Assembly: GCF_027107535.1 (NCBI RefSeq)
Contig: NZ_CP114283.1
Coordinates: forward strand, 7,936,001 to 8,000,000
Direction: 5' to 3'
From: Streptomyces aurantiacus
GTDB taxonomy: Bacteria > Actinomycetota > Actinomycetes > Streptomycetales > Streptomycetaceae
DNA: 64,000 nt
The translations under genes and the position numbers were made by a program. Shown here one piece after another: positions 1 to 7,694 of the stretch (positions are counted from its first letter, which is position 1; every line of letters starts with the position of its first letter). The notes under the pieces were generated by a model. It had not been told where the DNA came from. It saw only the letters and a list, made by a program, of their open reading frames with translations, and made no database searches.

Positions 1-1439
1 CGCTGAACTTCGTCTTCGGCGGCGCCATGCTGCCGAACTTCCTGGGCGCGCTGACCCCGGGCTGCATGGTCGTCACCCCCGGCGACCGCGCCGACCTCGT
101 GGTGGGCGCCCTGGCCGCGCACAGCGCCGGCACCCCGCCCATCGCGGGCGTCGTACTCACCCTGAACGAACGCCCCAGCGACCTCGTCCTCACCCTGGCC
201 GCCCGCCTCGCCCCGGGCACCCCGGTGATCGCGGTCGAGACCGGCTCCTTCCTCACGGCGTCCGAACTCTTCGCCATGGAAGGCAAGTTGAACGCGGCCA
301 CGCCCCGCAAGGCGGAGACCGCGCTCGGGCTCTTCGAGCGGTACGTGGACACCGGCGACCTGCTCAAGCGCGTCTCGGCGCCCAGCAGCGGCCGCGTCAC
401 GCCGATGATGTTCGAGCACAAGCTCCTGGAGCAGGCCCGCTCCGACATGCGCCGTGTCGTGCTGCCCGAGGGCACCGAGGCGCGCGTCCTGCACGCCGCC
501 GAGGTGCTGCTGCGCCGGGGAGTCTGCGACCTGACCCTGCTCGGCCCCGTCGACCAGATCCGCAAGAAGGCGGCCGACCTGGGCATCGACCTCGGCAGTG
601 CCCAGCTGATCGACCCGCAGACCTCGGAGCTGCGCCACCGGTTCGCGGAGCGGTACGCCGAGCTGCGGGCCCACCGGGGCGTGTCCGTCGAGCTCGCGTA
701 CGACGTCGTCGCGGACGTGAACTACTTCGGCACGCTGATGGTCCAGGAAGGGCTCGCCGACGGCATGGTCTCGGGATCCGTGCACTCCACGGCGGCCACC
801 ATCCGCCCGGCCTTCGAGATCATCAAGACCAAGCCGGAGGCATCCATCGTCTCCTCGGTGTTCTTCATGTGCCTCGCCGACAAGGTCCTCGTGTACGGCG
901 ACTGCGCGGTCAATCCCGACCCGAACGCCGAGCAGCTGGCCGACATCGCCGTCCAGTCGGCCGCCACCGCCGCGCAGTTCGGGGTCGAGCCGCGGATCGC
1001 GATGCTCTCCTACTCGACCGGCACCTCCGGTTCGGGGGCGGACGTCGACAAGGTGCGCACGGCCACCGAGCTGGTCCGCGCCCGCCGTGACGATCTGCGG
1101 ATCGAGGGTCCGATCCAGTACGACGCGGCCGTCGAGCCGTCCGTCGCCGCGACCAAGCTGCCGGGGTCGGAGGTCGCCGGGCAGGCGTCGGTGCTGATCT
1201 TCCCGGACCTCAACACCGGCAACAACACGTACAAGGCCGTGCAGCGCTCCGCCGGCGCCATCGCCGTCGGACCGGTCCTCCAGGGCCTGCGCAAGCCGGT
1301 CAACGACCTGTCCCGCGGCGCGCTCGTCGGGGACATCGTGAACACCGTCGCCATCACCGCGATCCAGGCCCAGGCGCGGCCCTCGGCCGTGCCCGCGTCC
1401 AAGGAACCGTCCCCGACCCCGAAGGCTTCCGTCCAGTGA
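1..1439 (+). CDS. pta: phosphate acetyltransferase, 5'-truncated
   Basis: Converts acetyl-CoA and phosphate to acetyl phosphate and CoA in the cytosol, paired with AckA. The reading frame is open from base 3, before the first in-frame ATG at 27, so the gene starts upstream of the window; about 479 residues of a roughly 690-residue protein are visible. The first ~110 visible residues look like the middle DRTGG-type regulatory domain, followed by the PTA_PTB catalytic domain from about residue 135 (MFEHKLLEQAR, VVLPEGTE, GMVSGSVHSTAATIRPA, YSTGTSGSG). The C-terminus carries a short Pro/Ser/Lys tail (PSPTPKASVQ). The stop overlaps the ackA start in a GTGA, implying translational coupling. Confidence 0.96.
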   Translation, partial: LNFVFGGAMLPNFLGALTPGCMVVTPGDRADLVVGALAAHSAGTPPIAGVVLTLNERPSDLVLTLAARLAPGTPVIAVETGSFLTASELFAMEGKLNAATPRKAETALGLFERYVDTGDLLKRVSAPSSGRVTPMMFEHKLLEQARSDMRRVVLPEGTEARVLHAAEVLLRRGVCDLTLLGPVDQIRKKAADLGIDLGSAQLIDPQTSELRHRFAERYAELRAHRGVSVELAYDVVADVNYFGTLMVQEGLADGMVSGSVHSTAATIRPAFEIIKTKPEASIVSSVFFMCLADKVLVYGDCAVNPDPNAEQLADIAVQSAATAAQFGVEPRIAMLSYSTGTSGSGADVDKVRTATELVRARRDDLRIEGPIQYDAAVEPSVAATKLPGSEVAGQASVLIFPDLNTGNNTYKAVQRSAGAIAVGPVLQGLRKPVNDLSRGALVGDIVNTVAITAIQAQARPSAVPASKEPSPTPKASVQ

Positions 1440-2659
1440 GCGCCACTCGTGTCCTCGTCCTGAACTCCGGCTCCTCGTCGCTGAAGTACCAGCTGCTCGA
1501 CATGAGCGACGGCAGCCGGCTGGCCGCCGGCCTCGTCGAGCGCATCGGCGAGGGAGCCTCCCGGCTGAAGCACTCCCCGCTGGCCGCGGGGGGCGCGGCC
1601 CGCGAGAGGACCGGCCGGATCGACGACCACGAGGCGGCGCTGCGGGCCGTCGCGGAGGAACTGTCCCGGGACGGGCTCGGCCTGGACTCCCCCGAGCTGG
1701 CCGCGATCGGCCATCGCGTCGTGCACGGCGGCCGGTCCTTCACCGAGCCGACCGTCGTCGACGACGCGGTCCTCGCCGAGATCGAGCGCCTGATCCCGGT
1801 GGCGCCCCTGCACAACCCGGCCAACCTCACCGGGATCCGTACCGCTCGGGCACTGCGCCCGGACCTGCCCCAGGTCGCGGTCTTCGACACGGCGTTCCAC
1901 ACGACGATGCCGGAGGCCGCCGCCCGCTACGCGATCGACGTGCGGACCGCCGACGAGCACCGCATCCGCCGGTACGGCTTCCACGGCACCTCGCACGCGT
2001 ACGTGTCCCGCGAGACGGCCCGCCTTCTCGGCCGCGCCCCGCAGGACGTGAACGTCATCGTGCTGCACCTGGGCAACGGCGCCTCGGCGTCGGCGGTCGA
2101 GAAGGGCCGGTGCGTGGACACCTCCATGGGACTGACTCCCTTGGAAGGGCTCGTGATGGGTACACGCTCCGGAGACATGGATCCCGCGGTCATTTTCCAT
2201 TTGGCGCGCGTTGGCGGGATGTCCATGGACGAGATCGACACTCTTCTCAACAAGAAGAGCGGTCTGATCGGCCTGTGCGGCGACAACGACATGCGGGAGA
2301 TCCGCCGCCGCATCGACGAGGGCGGCGAGGACGCCGCACAGGCGCAGCTCGCCTTCGACATCTACATACACCGACTGAAGAAGTACATCGGCGCGTACTA
2401 CGCGGTACTCGGCCGGGTCGACGCGGTCGTCTTCACGGCCGGGGTCGGGGAGAACGCCGCTCCGGTGCGCGAGGCCGCCGTCCGGGGACTGGAGGCGCTG
2501 GGCCTCGCCGTCGACGACGGGCTGAACGCCGTACGGTCCGCCGAGCCGCGGCTGATCTCGCCCGAGGGCGCGCGGGTCGCGGTGGCCGTCGTACCGACCG
2601 ACGAGGAACTGGAGATCGCCGACCAGACGTACGCGCTCGTCGGAGGCGGCAACGCCTGA
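1436..2659 (+). CDS. ackA: acetate kinase
   Basis: Phosphorylates acetate with ATP, or runs in reverse to make ATP from acetyl phosphate; partner of Pta. The 407 residues match the usual length. Visible ASKHA-family motifs are VLNSGSSSLKYQL at the N-terminus, GHRVVHGG, VFDTAFH, GFHGTSH, HLGNGASASA and FTAGVGENA. The GTG start overlaps the pta stop by 4 nt (GTGA), so the two form an operon. The 165 bp before pyk contain no obvious terminator. Confidence 0.97.
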   Translation: MSATRVLVLNSGSSSLKYQLLDMSDGSRLAAGLVERIGEGASRLKHSPLAAGGAARERTGRIDDHEAALRAVAEELSRDGLGLDSPELAAIGHRVVHGGRSFTEPTVVDDAVLAEIERLIPVAPLHNPANLTGIRTARALRPDLPQVAVFDTAFHTTMPEAAARYAIDVRTADEHRIRRYGFHGTSHAYVSRETARLLGRAPQDVNVIVLHLGNGASASAVEKGRCVDTSMGLTPLEGLVMGTRSGDMDPAVIFHLARVGGMSMDEIDTLLNKKSGLIGLCGDNDMREIRRRIDEGGEDAAQAQLAFDIYIHRLKKYIGAYYAVLGRVDAVVFTAGVGENAAPVREAAVRGLEALGLAVDDGLNAVRSAEPRLISPEGARVAVAVVPTDEELEIADQTYALVGGGNA

Positions 2660-2783
2660 ACGGGCGCGTCCGGTCCCGGAAGCAGTGAAAAGAAGCAAAA
2701 CAGCAGGTATGAGAACGCCGAGGAAAAAAGCCGGTCAGGGCCACGCCTGAGCGCACACCCGCCCATTTGTATCTTCCGCCAGA

Positions 2784-2817
2784 CGGAATATTCCGAAGCG
2801 AAACAAACCGATAGGAT
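2784..2817 (+). promoter_or_regulatory. pyk leaderless promoter with 12-bp palindrome
   Basis: TAGGAT at 2812-2817 ends 7 nt before the pyk ATG, and no Shine-Dalgarno sequence precedes that ATG, so transcription probably begins at the start codon. The perfect palindrome CGGAATATTCCG at 2784-2795 covers the expected -35 region and could be a repressor or activator site. A further TTCCG copy lies just upstream. Regulator unknown. Confidence 0.55.
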
Positions 2818-2824
2818 CGCCCCC

Positions 2825-4243
2825 ATGCGCCGTTCCAAAATCGTCTGCACACTGGGCCCCGCCGTCGACTCGCACGAGCAGCTCGTCTCGCTGATCGAGG
2901 CCGGCATGAACGTGGCCCGCTTCAACTTCAGCCACGGCTCGCACGCCGAGCACCAGGGCCGGTACGACCGGGTCCGGGCCGCCGCCCAGGAGACGGGCCG
3001 CGCCATCGGGGTCCTCGCCGACCTCCAGGGCCCGAAGATCCGCCTGGAGACCTTCGCCGAGGGCCCCGTGGAGCTGGAGCGGGGTGACGAGTTCACCATC
3101 ACGACCGAGGACGTGCCGGGCGACAAGTCGATCTGCGGCACCACGTACAAGGGTCTGCCGGGTGACGTCTCCAAGGGCGACCAGATCCTGATCAACGACG
3201 GCAACGTCGAGCTGCGGTGCGTCGGGGTCGACGGCCCCCGGGTCAAGACGGTCGTCATCGAGGGCGGTGTGATCTCGGACCACAAGGGCATCAACCTGCC
3301 CGGTACTGCGGTGAACGTGCCCGCGCTGTCCGAGAAGGACGTCGACGACCTGCGCTTCGCCCTGCAGATGGGCTGCGACCTGGTGGCGCTCTCCTTCGTG
3401 CGCGACGCCCACGACGTGAACGACGTGCACAAGATCATGGACGAGGAGGGCCGCCGGGTCCCCGTCATCGCCAAGGTGGAGAAGCCCCAGGCGGTGGAGA
3501 ACATGGAGGCCGTCGTGGCGGCCTTCGACGGCGTCATGGTCGCCCGCGGCGACCTGGCCGTCGAGTACCCCCTGGAGCGGGTCCCGATGGTGCAGAAGCG
3601 CCTCGTGGAGCTGTGCAGGCGCAACGCCAAGCCGGTGATCGTCGCGACCCAGATGATGGAGTCGATGATCACCAACTCCCGCCCCACGCGCGCCGAGGCG
3701 TCCGACGTCGCCAACGCGATCCTGGACGGCGCGGACGCGGTCATGCTGTCCGCCGAGTCCAGCGTGGGCGCGTACCCGATCGAGACCGTGAAGACGATGT
3801 CGAAGATCGTCGTCGCGGCCGAGGAGGAGCTGCTCTCCAAGGGCCTGCAGCCGCTCGTGCCCGGCAAGAAGCCGCGTACGCAGGGTGGTTCGGTGGCCCG
3901 CGCCGCGTGCGAGATCGCGGACTTCCTGGGCGGCAAGGGCCTGGTGGCCTTCACCCAGTCCGGCGACACCGCCCGTCGGCTGTCCCGTTACCGCGCCGCC
4001 CAGCCGATCCTGGCCTTCACCACGGACGAGGGCACCCGCAACCAGCTCACGCTGAGCTGGGGCGTCGAGTCGTACATCGTGCCGTTCGTGAAGAGCACGG
4101 ACGAGATGGTCGAGCTGGTCGACAACGAACTGCACAAGATCAACCACCTCAGCGAGGGCGACATCGTCGTGATGACCGCCGGCTCGCCCCCCGGCGTCCC
4201 CGGCACCACGAACATGGTCCGCGTGCACCACCTGGGCGGCTGA
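2825..4243 (+). CDS. pyk: pyruvate kinase
   Basis: Catalyses phosphoenolpyruvate plus ADP to pyruvate plus ATP, the last step of glycolysis. The 472-residue sequence starts RRSKIVCTLGPA and carries NFSHGSHAEH, the K220-region motif VIAKVEKPQAVEN, MVARGDLAVE, and VATQMMESMI with PTRAEASDVANAI, then a C-terminal allosteric domain ending in VVMTAGSPPGVPGTTNMVRVH. Streptomyces genomes usually have two pyruvate kinases; this is the copy beside ackA-pta. Its own leaderless-type promoter (TAGGAT) makes it transcriptionally separable from ackA, and it is followed by two strong hairpins. Confidence 0.97.
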   Translation: MRRSKIVCTLGPAVDSHEQLVSLIEAGMNVARFNFSHGSHAEHQGRYDRVRAAAQETGRAIGVLADLQGPKIRLETFAEGPVELERGDEFTITTEDVPGDKSICGTTYKGLPGDVSKGDQILINDGNVELRCVGVDGPRVKTVVIEGGVISDHKGINLPGTAVNVPALSEKDVDDLRFALQMGCDLVALSFVRDAHDVNDVHKIMDEEGRRVPVIAKVEKPQAVENMEAVVAAFDGVMVARGDLAVEYPLERVPMVQKRLVELCRRNAKPVIVATQMMESMITNSRPTRAEASDVANAILDGADAVMLSAESSVGAYPIETVKTMSKIVVAAEEELLSKGLQPLVPGKKPRTQGGSVARAACEIADFLGGKGLVAFTQSGDTARRLSRYRAAQPILAFTTDEGTRNQLTLSWGVESYIVPFVKSTDEMVELVDNELHKINHLSEGDIVVMTAGSPPGVPGTTNMVRVHHLGG

Positions 4244-4291
4244 ACCGCCTGTACGGGCGTGTGCGGCCCGTACGACCGCTCGTGCGTCACT

Positions 4292-4322
4292 GAGGGCGCC
4301 CCCGCCGCGCGGGGGCGCCCTC
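4292..4322 (+). terminator. hairpin terminator after pyk
   Basis: A perfect 13-bp stem (4292-4304 with 4310-4322, arm GAGGGCGCCCCCG) with a 5-nt loop lies about 50 nt after the pyk stop. There is no T-tract, as is common for Streptomyces terminators. Confidence 0.7.
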
Positions 4323-4388
4323 GGCGTTCCGGTGCGGCCACGGGAGGTCGCCGGCGAGTTGCTGCCGGGCCTCGTGCCCGGCCCGCCA

Positions 4389-4442
4389 CACAGGGGTGTG
4401 CCCCGGCCCCCGCGCGAGCGGAAGCCGGGGCACACCCCTGTG
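4389..4442. terminator. long bidirectional hairpin between convergent genes
   Basis: A perfect 19-bp inverted repeat (4389-4407 with 4424-4442, arm CACAGGGGTGTGCCCCGGC) with a 16-nt loop sits between pyk (+) and the acidic exported-protein gene (-), which ends at 4468. Its symmetry and position suggest it stops transcription from both sides. Confidence 0.75.
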
Positions 4443-4467
4443 CGGCTCCTGAACCAGCCCTCGGGGC

Positions 4468-5799
4468 CTATCCGAGCGGCGTGTTGAACTGGTGCATCCC
4501 GGGGACGGTCAGCGTTCCGCCGAACTGGGCGGCCTGCACGACCTTCACCTTGGTGAAGTAGATCAGCGGGATGTTCAGCGGCGGCGGGTGCTTCGGGTCG
4601 AACGTGACCGGGATCAGACCGAGCAGGTTGCCCGAGATGCTCTCCGTGTACATGACCGTCTTGCCGTCGGTGATCGTGGACGTCGTGCCCTTGCCGGCCT
4701 GGACGTGGTACTTCACCCCGGCGTCCTTGTCGTCGACGGTCTGGTGGAGATCGCCGATGTCGGTGCCGTCGGAGACCACGTACTTCAGGACCTCCTTGAC
4801 CGTGCCGTTGGCGGTCTTCACCTTGACGATGCCCTGGTAGTCGGCGCCCTTGAGCAGCAGCGAGCTGGCCTCCAGCACCCAGGGGTCGTCGGCCAGGGCG
4901 GGGATGCCCTTCTCGACGCCGCTCTCGTCGTCCGTGGCCGCCGGGCAGTCGTCCGGGTCCGTGGTGGCGCTCGCGGACGGGCTGGGCGACGGGGAGGCGG
5001 TGGCCTCGCCGGCCGCGTCCTCCGCCTTGTCCGCGGTGTCCTCGGCCGCCTCGGACGCCGTGTCGGTGACGTCCTCGACCGGGTCGTCGGCCTTGCCGGC
5101 CGTGTCCTCGACGGGGTCCTTCGCGCCCCCGGCCTCGTCGGAGGGGCCCTCCGTGGCCGACGGCGTGGGGGTGGCGGACGGCTCCGCGGTGGGAGTCCCG
5201 GACTCCTTCTCGCCGGGCGTGAAGATGTCCTCCAGCGCGTTGCCGATGTCGTCCAGGACGTTGCCGGTCTCGGACGGAGTGGGCGTCGGTGTGGACGCAC
5301 CGTCCTCCGCGGACTCGGCCGGCGCGCTCGTGGACGGGGACGGCTTGGGCTCGGGCTTGTCGTCGGAACCTGAATCCGGCGAAGAGCCGTTGTCCGTCGA
5401 GCCGTCGTCCGCGGGGTCCTCGTCCGAGGCACCCTCCTCGTCGCCGGACGCGGGAGCGCTCGTCGAGGCGGAGGGCGACGGCGTCGCCGAGGGGTCCTTG
5501 CCCTCGTCGTCCTTGCCCTTCTCGTCGGCCTTGTCGCTCGCTTCCAGCGCCTCGACGCAGTCCTTGTACTCGTCGATCGTCAGGTTCTTCGAGGACGGCT
5601 TGTCGTCGGCCTGGGCGAGCGTCGGCGTGAACCCCATGCCCATGAGGATCGCGGTCGGCATCGAAGCGATGGCTATCGCCTTGCCCGCGGGCACGTTGAG
5701 CCTGGTGAACAAGGGCTTCTTGGGGGCAGCGTGCCGCGGCCCGGTTCTCTCACGGGTCTCGCCCGCGGAGTCCGCGTATTGGACCTCGTCAGCCGGCAC
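4468..5799 (-). CDS. exported Ser/Thr/Pro/acidic-rich protein of the DUF6230/DUF6114 operon
   Basis: Function unknown; I do not recognise a catalytic family. The GTG start at 5799 has GGGAGG 6-7 nt upstream and overlaps the DUF6114 gene by 11 nt, giving 443 residues; the open frame further upstream is spurious. Residues ~30-60 are basic then hydrophobic (AGKAIAIASMPTAILMGMG, then TLAQA), resembling a signal or anchor segment. About 220 residues of low-complexity linker rich in Asp, Glu, Ser, Pro, Thr and Ala follow. A ~130-residue ordered C-terminal domain (WVLEASSLLLKGADYQG..., ending GMHQFNTPLG) looks beta-rich. Probably a cell-envelope protein acting with its two upstream operon partners. 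Confidence 0.7.
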   Translation of the reverse strand: MPADEVQYADSAGETRERTGPRHAAPKKPLFTRLNVPAGKAIAIASMPTAILMGMGFTPTLAQADDKPSSKNLTIDEYKDCVEALEASDKADEKGKDDEGKDPSATPSPSASTSAPASGDEEGASDEDPADDGSTDNGSSPDSGSDDKPEPKPSPSTSAPAESAEDGASTPTPTPSETGNVLDDIGNALEDIFTPGEKESGTPTAEPSATPTPSATEGPSDEAGGAKDPVEDTAGKADDPVEDVTDTASEAAEDTADKAEDAAGEATASPSPSPSASATTDPDDCPAATDDESGVEKGIPALADDPWVLEASSLLLKGADYQGIVKVKTANGTVKEVLKYVVSDGTDIGDLHQTVDDKDAGVKYHVQAGKGTTSTITDGKTVMYTESISGNLLGLIPVTFDPKHPPPLNIPLIYFTKVKVVQAAQFGGTLTVPGMHQFNTPLG

Positions 5800-6340
5800 T
5801 GTGCCTCCCGTTCGCCCCGTTGGTCGGGATCGTTCCTGACAGATCGTTCGGCTCGCTCGTCCCGTCGGCCGTCGCGGCCTCCGGAACGCCTCCCTTGTCC
5901 GCACGGTCCGTCTCGGCCGGCCCGGCGGCCGACTGCTCGCCCGGCACCCAGGACACGGCCATGCCGCCGCCCACCAGGGCCAGCAGGAAGCCGATCAGGA
6001 AGCCGCCGAGGTTCGACACCGGAATGGAGACAAGCCCGAGCAGGATCGCCGCCACACCGGCGAAGACCCGCACGTGCTTCTGGTACCAGAGGCTGATTCC
6101 GAGAACGCCCAGGAGCACGCCGATGATGAGCGAACCGGCGCCCGCGGTCGTCGCCATGGCCAGCGTGAGATGCCCGATCTGAAGGTTCGCGTACGGGAAG
6201 TACGCGATCGGGAATCCCGCGAGCAGGATGAACAGACCGGCCCAGAACGGCCGGCCACCCCGCCAGGCACGGAACCGCAGCCGCCAGTAGACGATTTGAC
6301 CGCGCGCGGCAGGAGTCTCGGCAGGAGTCTCGGCGCTCAT
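5789..6340 (-). CDS. DUF6114 multi-pass membrane protein
   Basis: Function unknown. The 183-residue protein has four predicted membrane segments at about residues 32-50, 55-80, 90-108 and 110-128 (FWAGLFILLAGFPIAY, SLIIGVLLGVLGISLW, VFAGVAAILLGLVS, GFLIGFLLALVGGGMAVSW), then a polar C-terminal tail of about 50 residues. It resembles the Streptomyces DUF6114 family, typically next to a DUF6230 gene as here. The ATG at 6340 follows GGGAG. It overlaps the downstream exported-protein gene by 11 nt and lies 103 bp after the DUF6230 gene, consistent with one operon. Confidence 0.75.
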   Translation of the reverse strand: MSAETPAETPAARGQIVYWRLRFRAWRGGRPFWAGLFILLAGFPIAYFPYANLQIGHLTLAMATTAGAGSLIIGVLLGVLGISLWYQKHVRVFAGVAAILLGLVSIPVSNLGGFLIGFLLALVGGGMAVSWVPGEQSAAGPAETDRADKGGVPEAATADGTSEPNDLSGTIPTNGANGRHSAG

Positions 6341-6443
6341 GGAAACAGCTCCCTGGAACGGCGTTGCTGTGAGAGGTTCACGTACTACGAGTAGGGACGG
6401 GCGGGCGAGGCAGCACAGGCTCCCTCACCCGCCCAGGGAGCGC

Positions 6444-7076
6444 TTAGTAGCACTCCTTGACACCCTTGGACAGCGACATCTTGAGGCCACTGAGCTTGAA
6501 GGTGCCGGCGGTGGTCGCCCACGCCGTCTGCTTCACGTCGGTCAGCGTGGCCGAGTCGGCCTGCTGGGCGAAGCCGTAGGGGTTCGCCTGGTCACCCTTG
6601 GCGATTCCCGGACCCTTGCTGGCGTCCTTGGCCGCAACACCGATGTCGATGTTGCGGAAGGTCGCGTTGGCCTGCAGCTCTTCGACGTCGATGTACAGGT
6701 TCTCGGCCTGCACCGGCGTGTCACCGCCGCCGGCCTTCAGCATCAGGCTGACGGAACCGATGAGCGGGACGTCCGGGGTCACAACGGACTGGCACATGTT
6801 CTTGATCGAGGCGTTCTTGAACGCCGACACCGCAACCGGGTGCGCCGTCTTCTCGCCCTTGAGCGTGTACCCCTGGTCGATGGCTCCGTACTGCGAGAAG
6901 CCCGTACCGTCGAGGCGGTCAGCCGTCACCTTGAACGACTGACCCGACACGCTGAACGACGCGGCGAGAGCGCCTTGTGCAAGAGCGATGCCTATGCACG
7001 CCGTTGCGGCCACACTCGGGACCATGACGACGGCGAACCGCTTCCATCTGGTCCCGCCACGCACCTGGGACTCCAT
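6444..7076 (-). CDS. DUF6230 exported protein, first gene of operon
   Basis: Function unknown; relatives are sometimes mislabelled cholesterol esterase. The ATG at 7076 has a near-perfect AAGGAGG 4 nt upstream, which decides the start over the earlier frame, giving 210 residues. An N-terminal Lys/Arg stretch is followed by a hydrophobic segment ending ALAA at about residue 39 (signal peptide). The rest is a small beta-rich domain with a Cys in NMCQSVV and a C-terminal Cys (KECY), which could form a disulphide outside the cell. It leads the operon with the DUF6114 and acidic-protein genes and has a long upstream region carrying palindromes. Confidence 0.78.
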   Translation of the reverse strand: MESQVRGGTRWKRFAVVMVPSVAATACIGIALAQGALAASFSVSGQSFKVTADRLDGTGFSQYGAIDQGYTLKGEKTAHPVAVSAFKNASIKNMCQSVVTPDVPLIGSVSLMLKAGGGDTPVQAENLYIDVEELQANATFRNIDIGVAAKDASKGPGIAKGDQANPYGFAQQADSATLTDVKQTAWATTAGTFKLSGLKMSLSKGVKECY

Positions 7077-7447
7077 ATTTCCTCCTTCTCGGACGTACAT
7101 CTCCGGCCCTGGCTGCCTCCAGACGGCGGCTCAGCCGGGCAGGGATGGGAGAAGTGCTACGTCCTCGGGAAGGAGAGCGCCCGACCCGGAGGCGCAACGC
7201 TCCCGAATCACCGGCGATCACCCCCGAGCGACAACCACTGGTCGCGCCTGAACACTTCACGCACAACCTGCCGGACAGGCTCCGCCGAGCGGCGAAGACC
7301 CCCCTGTCCAAGGACCGGCGCCACTGCCGCCGCCCCTGCTCGGTGGGGACCCAAGGCAACCCGCTGACCCGAGTGGTTGTCGGGGGAGGGTAATGGACCG
7401 AGCGTCGCCGATCGTGGTGCATTCTCGCCGCCCGCACAAGGGGGTTC

Positions 7448-7463
7448 GTTACTGGCTAGTAAC
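7448..7463. promoter_or_regulatory. TTACT/AGTAA palindrome
   Basis: GTTACTGGCTAGTAAC has perfect 6-bp arms and a 4-nt spacer. A second dyad, TTACT-CCA-AGTAA, lies at 7579-7591. Both are upstream of the DUF6230 operon and look like paired sites for one TetR- or MarR-like regulator, which I cannot name. Confidence 0.45.
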
Positions 7464-7592
7464 GGCCGGATAACCGAACAACGACCCGTCGGTATCGGCC
7501 GACAACTCAGGGTGGCCCCGGGGCAGGTGACAAAGTGATCGAACTTTGGACGGAATCCGACAGAACATCGCCTCCGGCTTACTCCAAGTAAC

Positions 7593-7631
7593 AGCGGCCG
7601 CGTTTACCAAGATTTGGTAAAGCGCGGCCGC
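7593..7631. terminator. 17-18 bp hairpin downstream of thioredoxin gene
   Basis: GCGGCCGCGTTTACCAA pairs with TTGGTAAAGCGCGGCCGC with one bulged base and a tiny loop. It lies 64 nt after the thioredoxin gene stop (-). It may be a terminator without a U-tract, or a protein-binding palindrome; its AT-rich centre is unusual for a Streptomyces terminator. Confidence 0.5.
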
Positions 7632-7694
7632 AGTGTCGCTCTCTCGCCACATTCCGCCACTCGGGTACCAGGGTTCCCGGTGTTTAGCGACTGG

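Larger units (their letters stand above)
7077..7694. other. 618-bp intergenic region upstream of the DUF6230 operon
   Basis: No convincing gene. Its first part is GC-rich; the second half, from about 7440, is locally AT-richer and carries two TTACT/AGTAA dyads (7448-7463 and 7579-7591) and a long hairpin (7593-7631). It should hold the promoter of the DUF6230 operon (-) and the terminator of the thioredoxin gene (-). Short frames here have neither good codon use nor a ribosome-binding site. Confidence 0.6.

Noticed and set aside
1010..2698. 562-codon open frame antisense to ackA/pta
   Set aside because: Shadow of two clear enzyme genes; composition is not protein-like.
7449..7652. 67-codon minus-strand frame in the DUF6230 upstream region
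   Set aside because: It lies in an AT-richer promoter-like region with palindromes and lacks a ribosome-binding site and Streptomyces codon bias.
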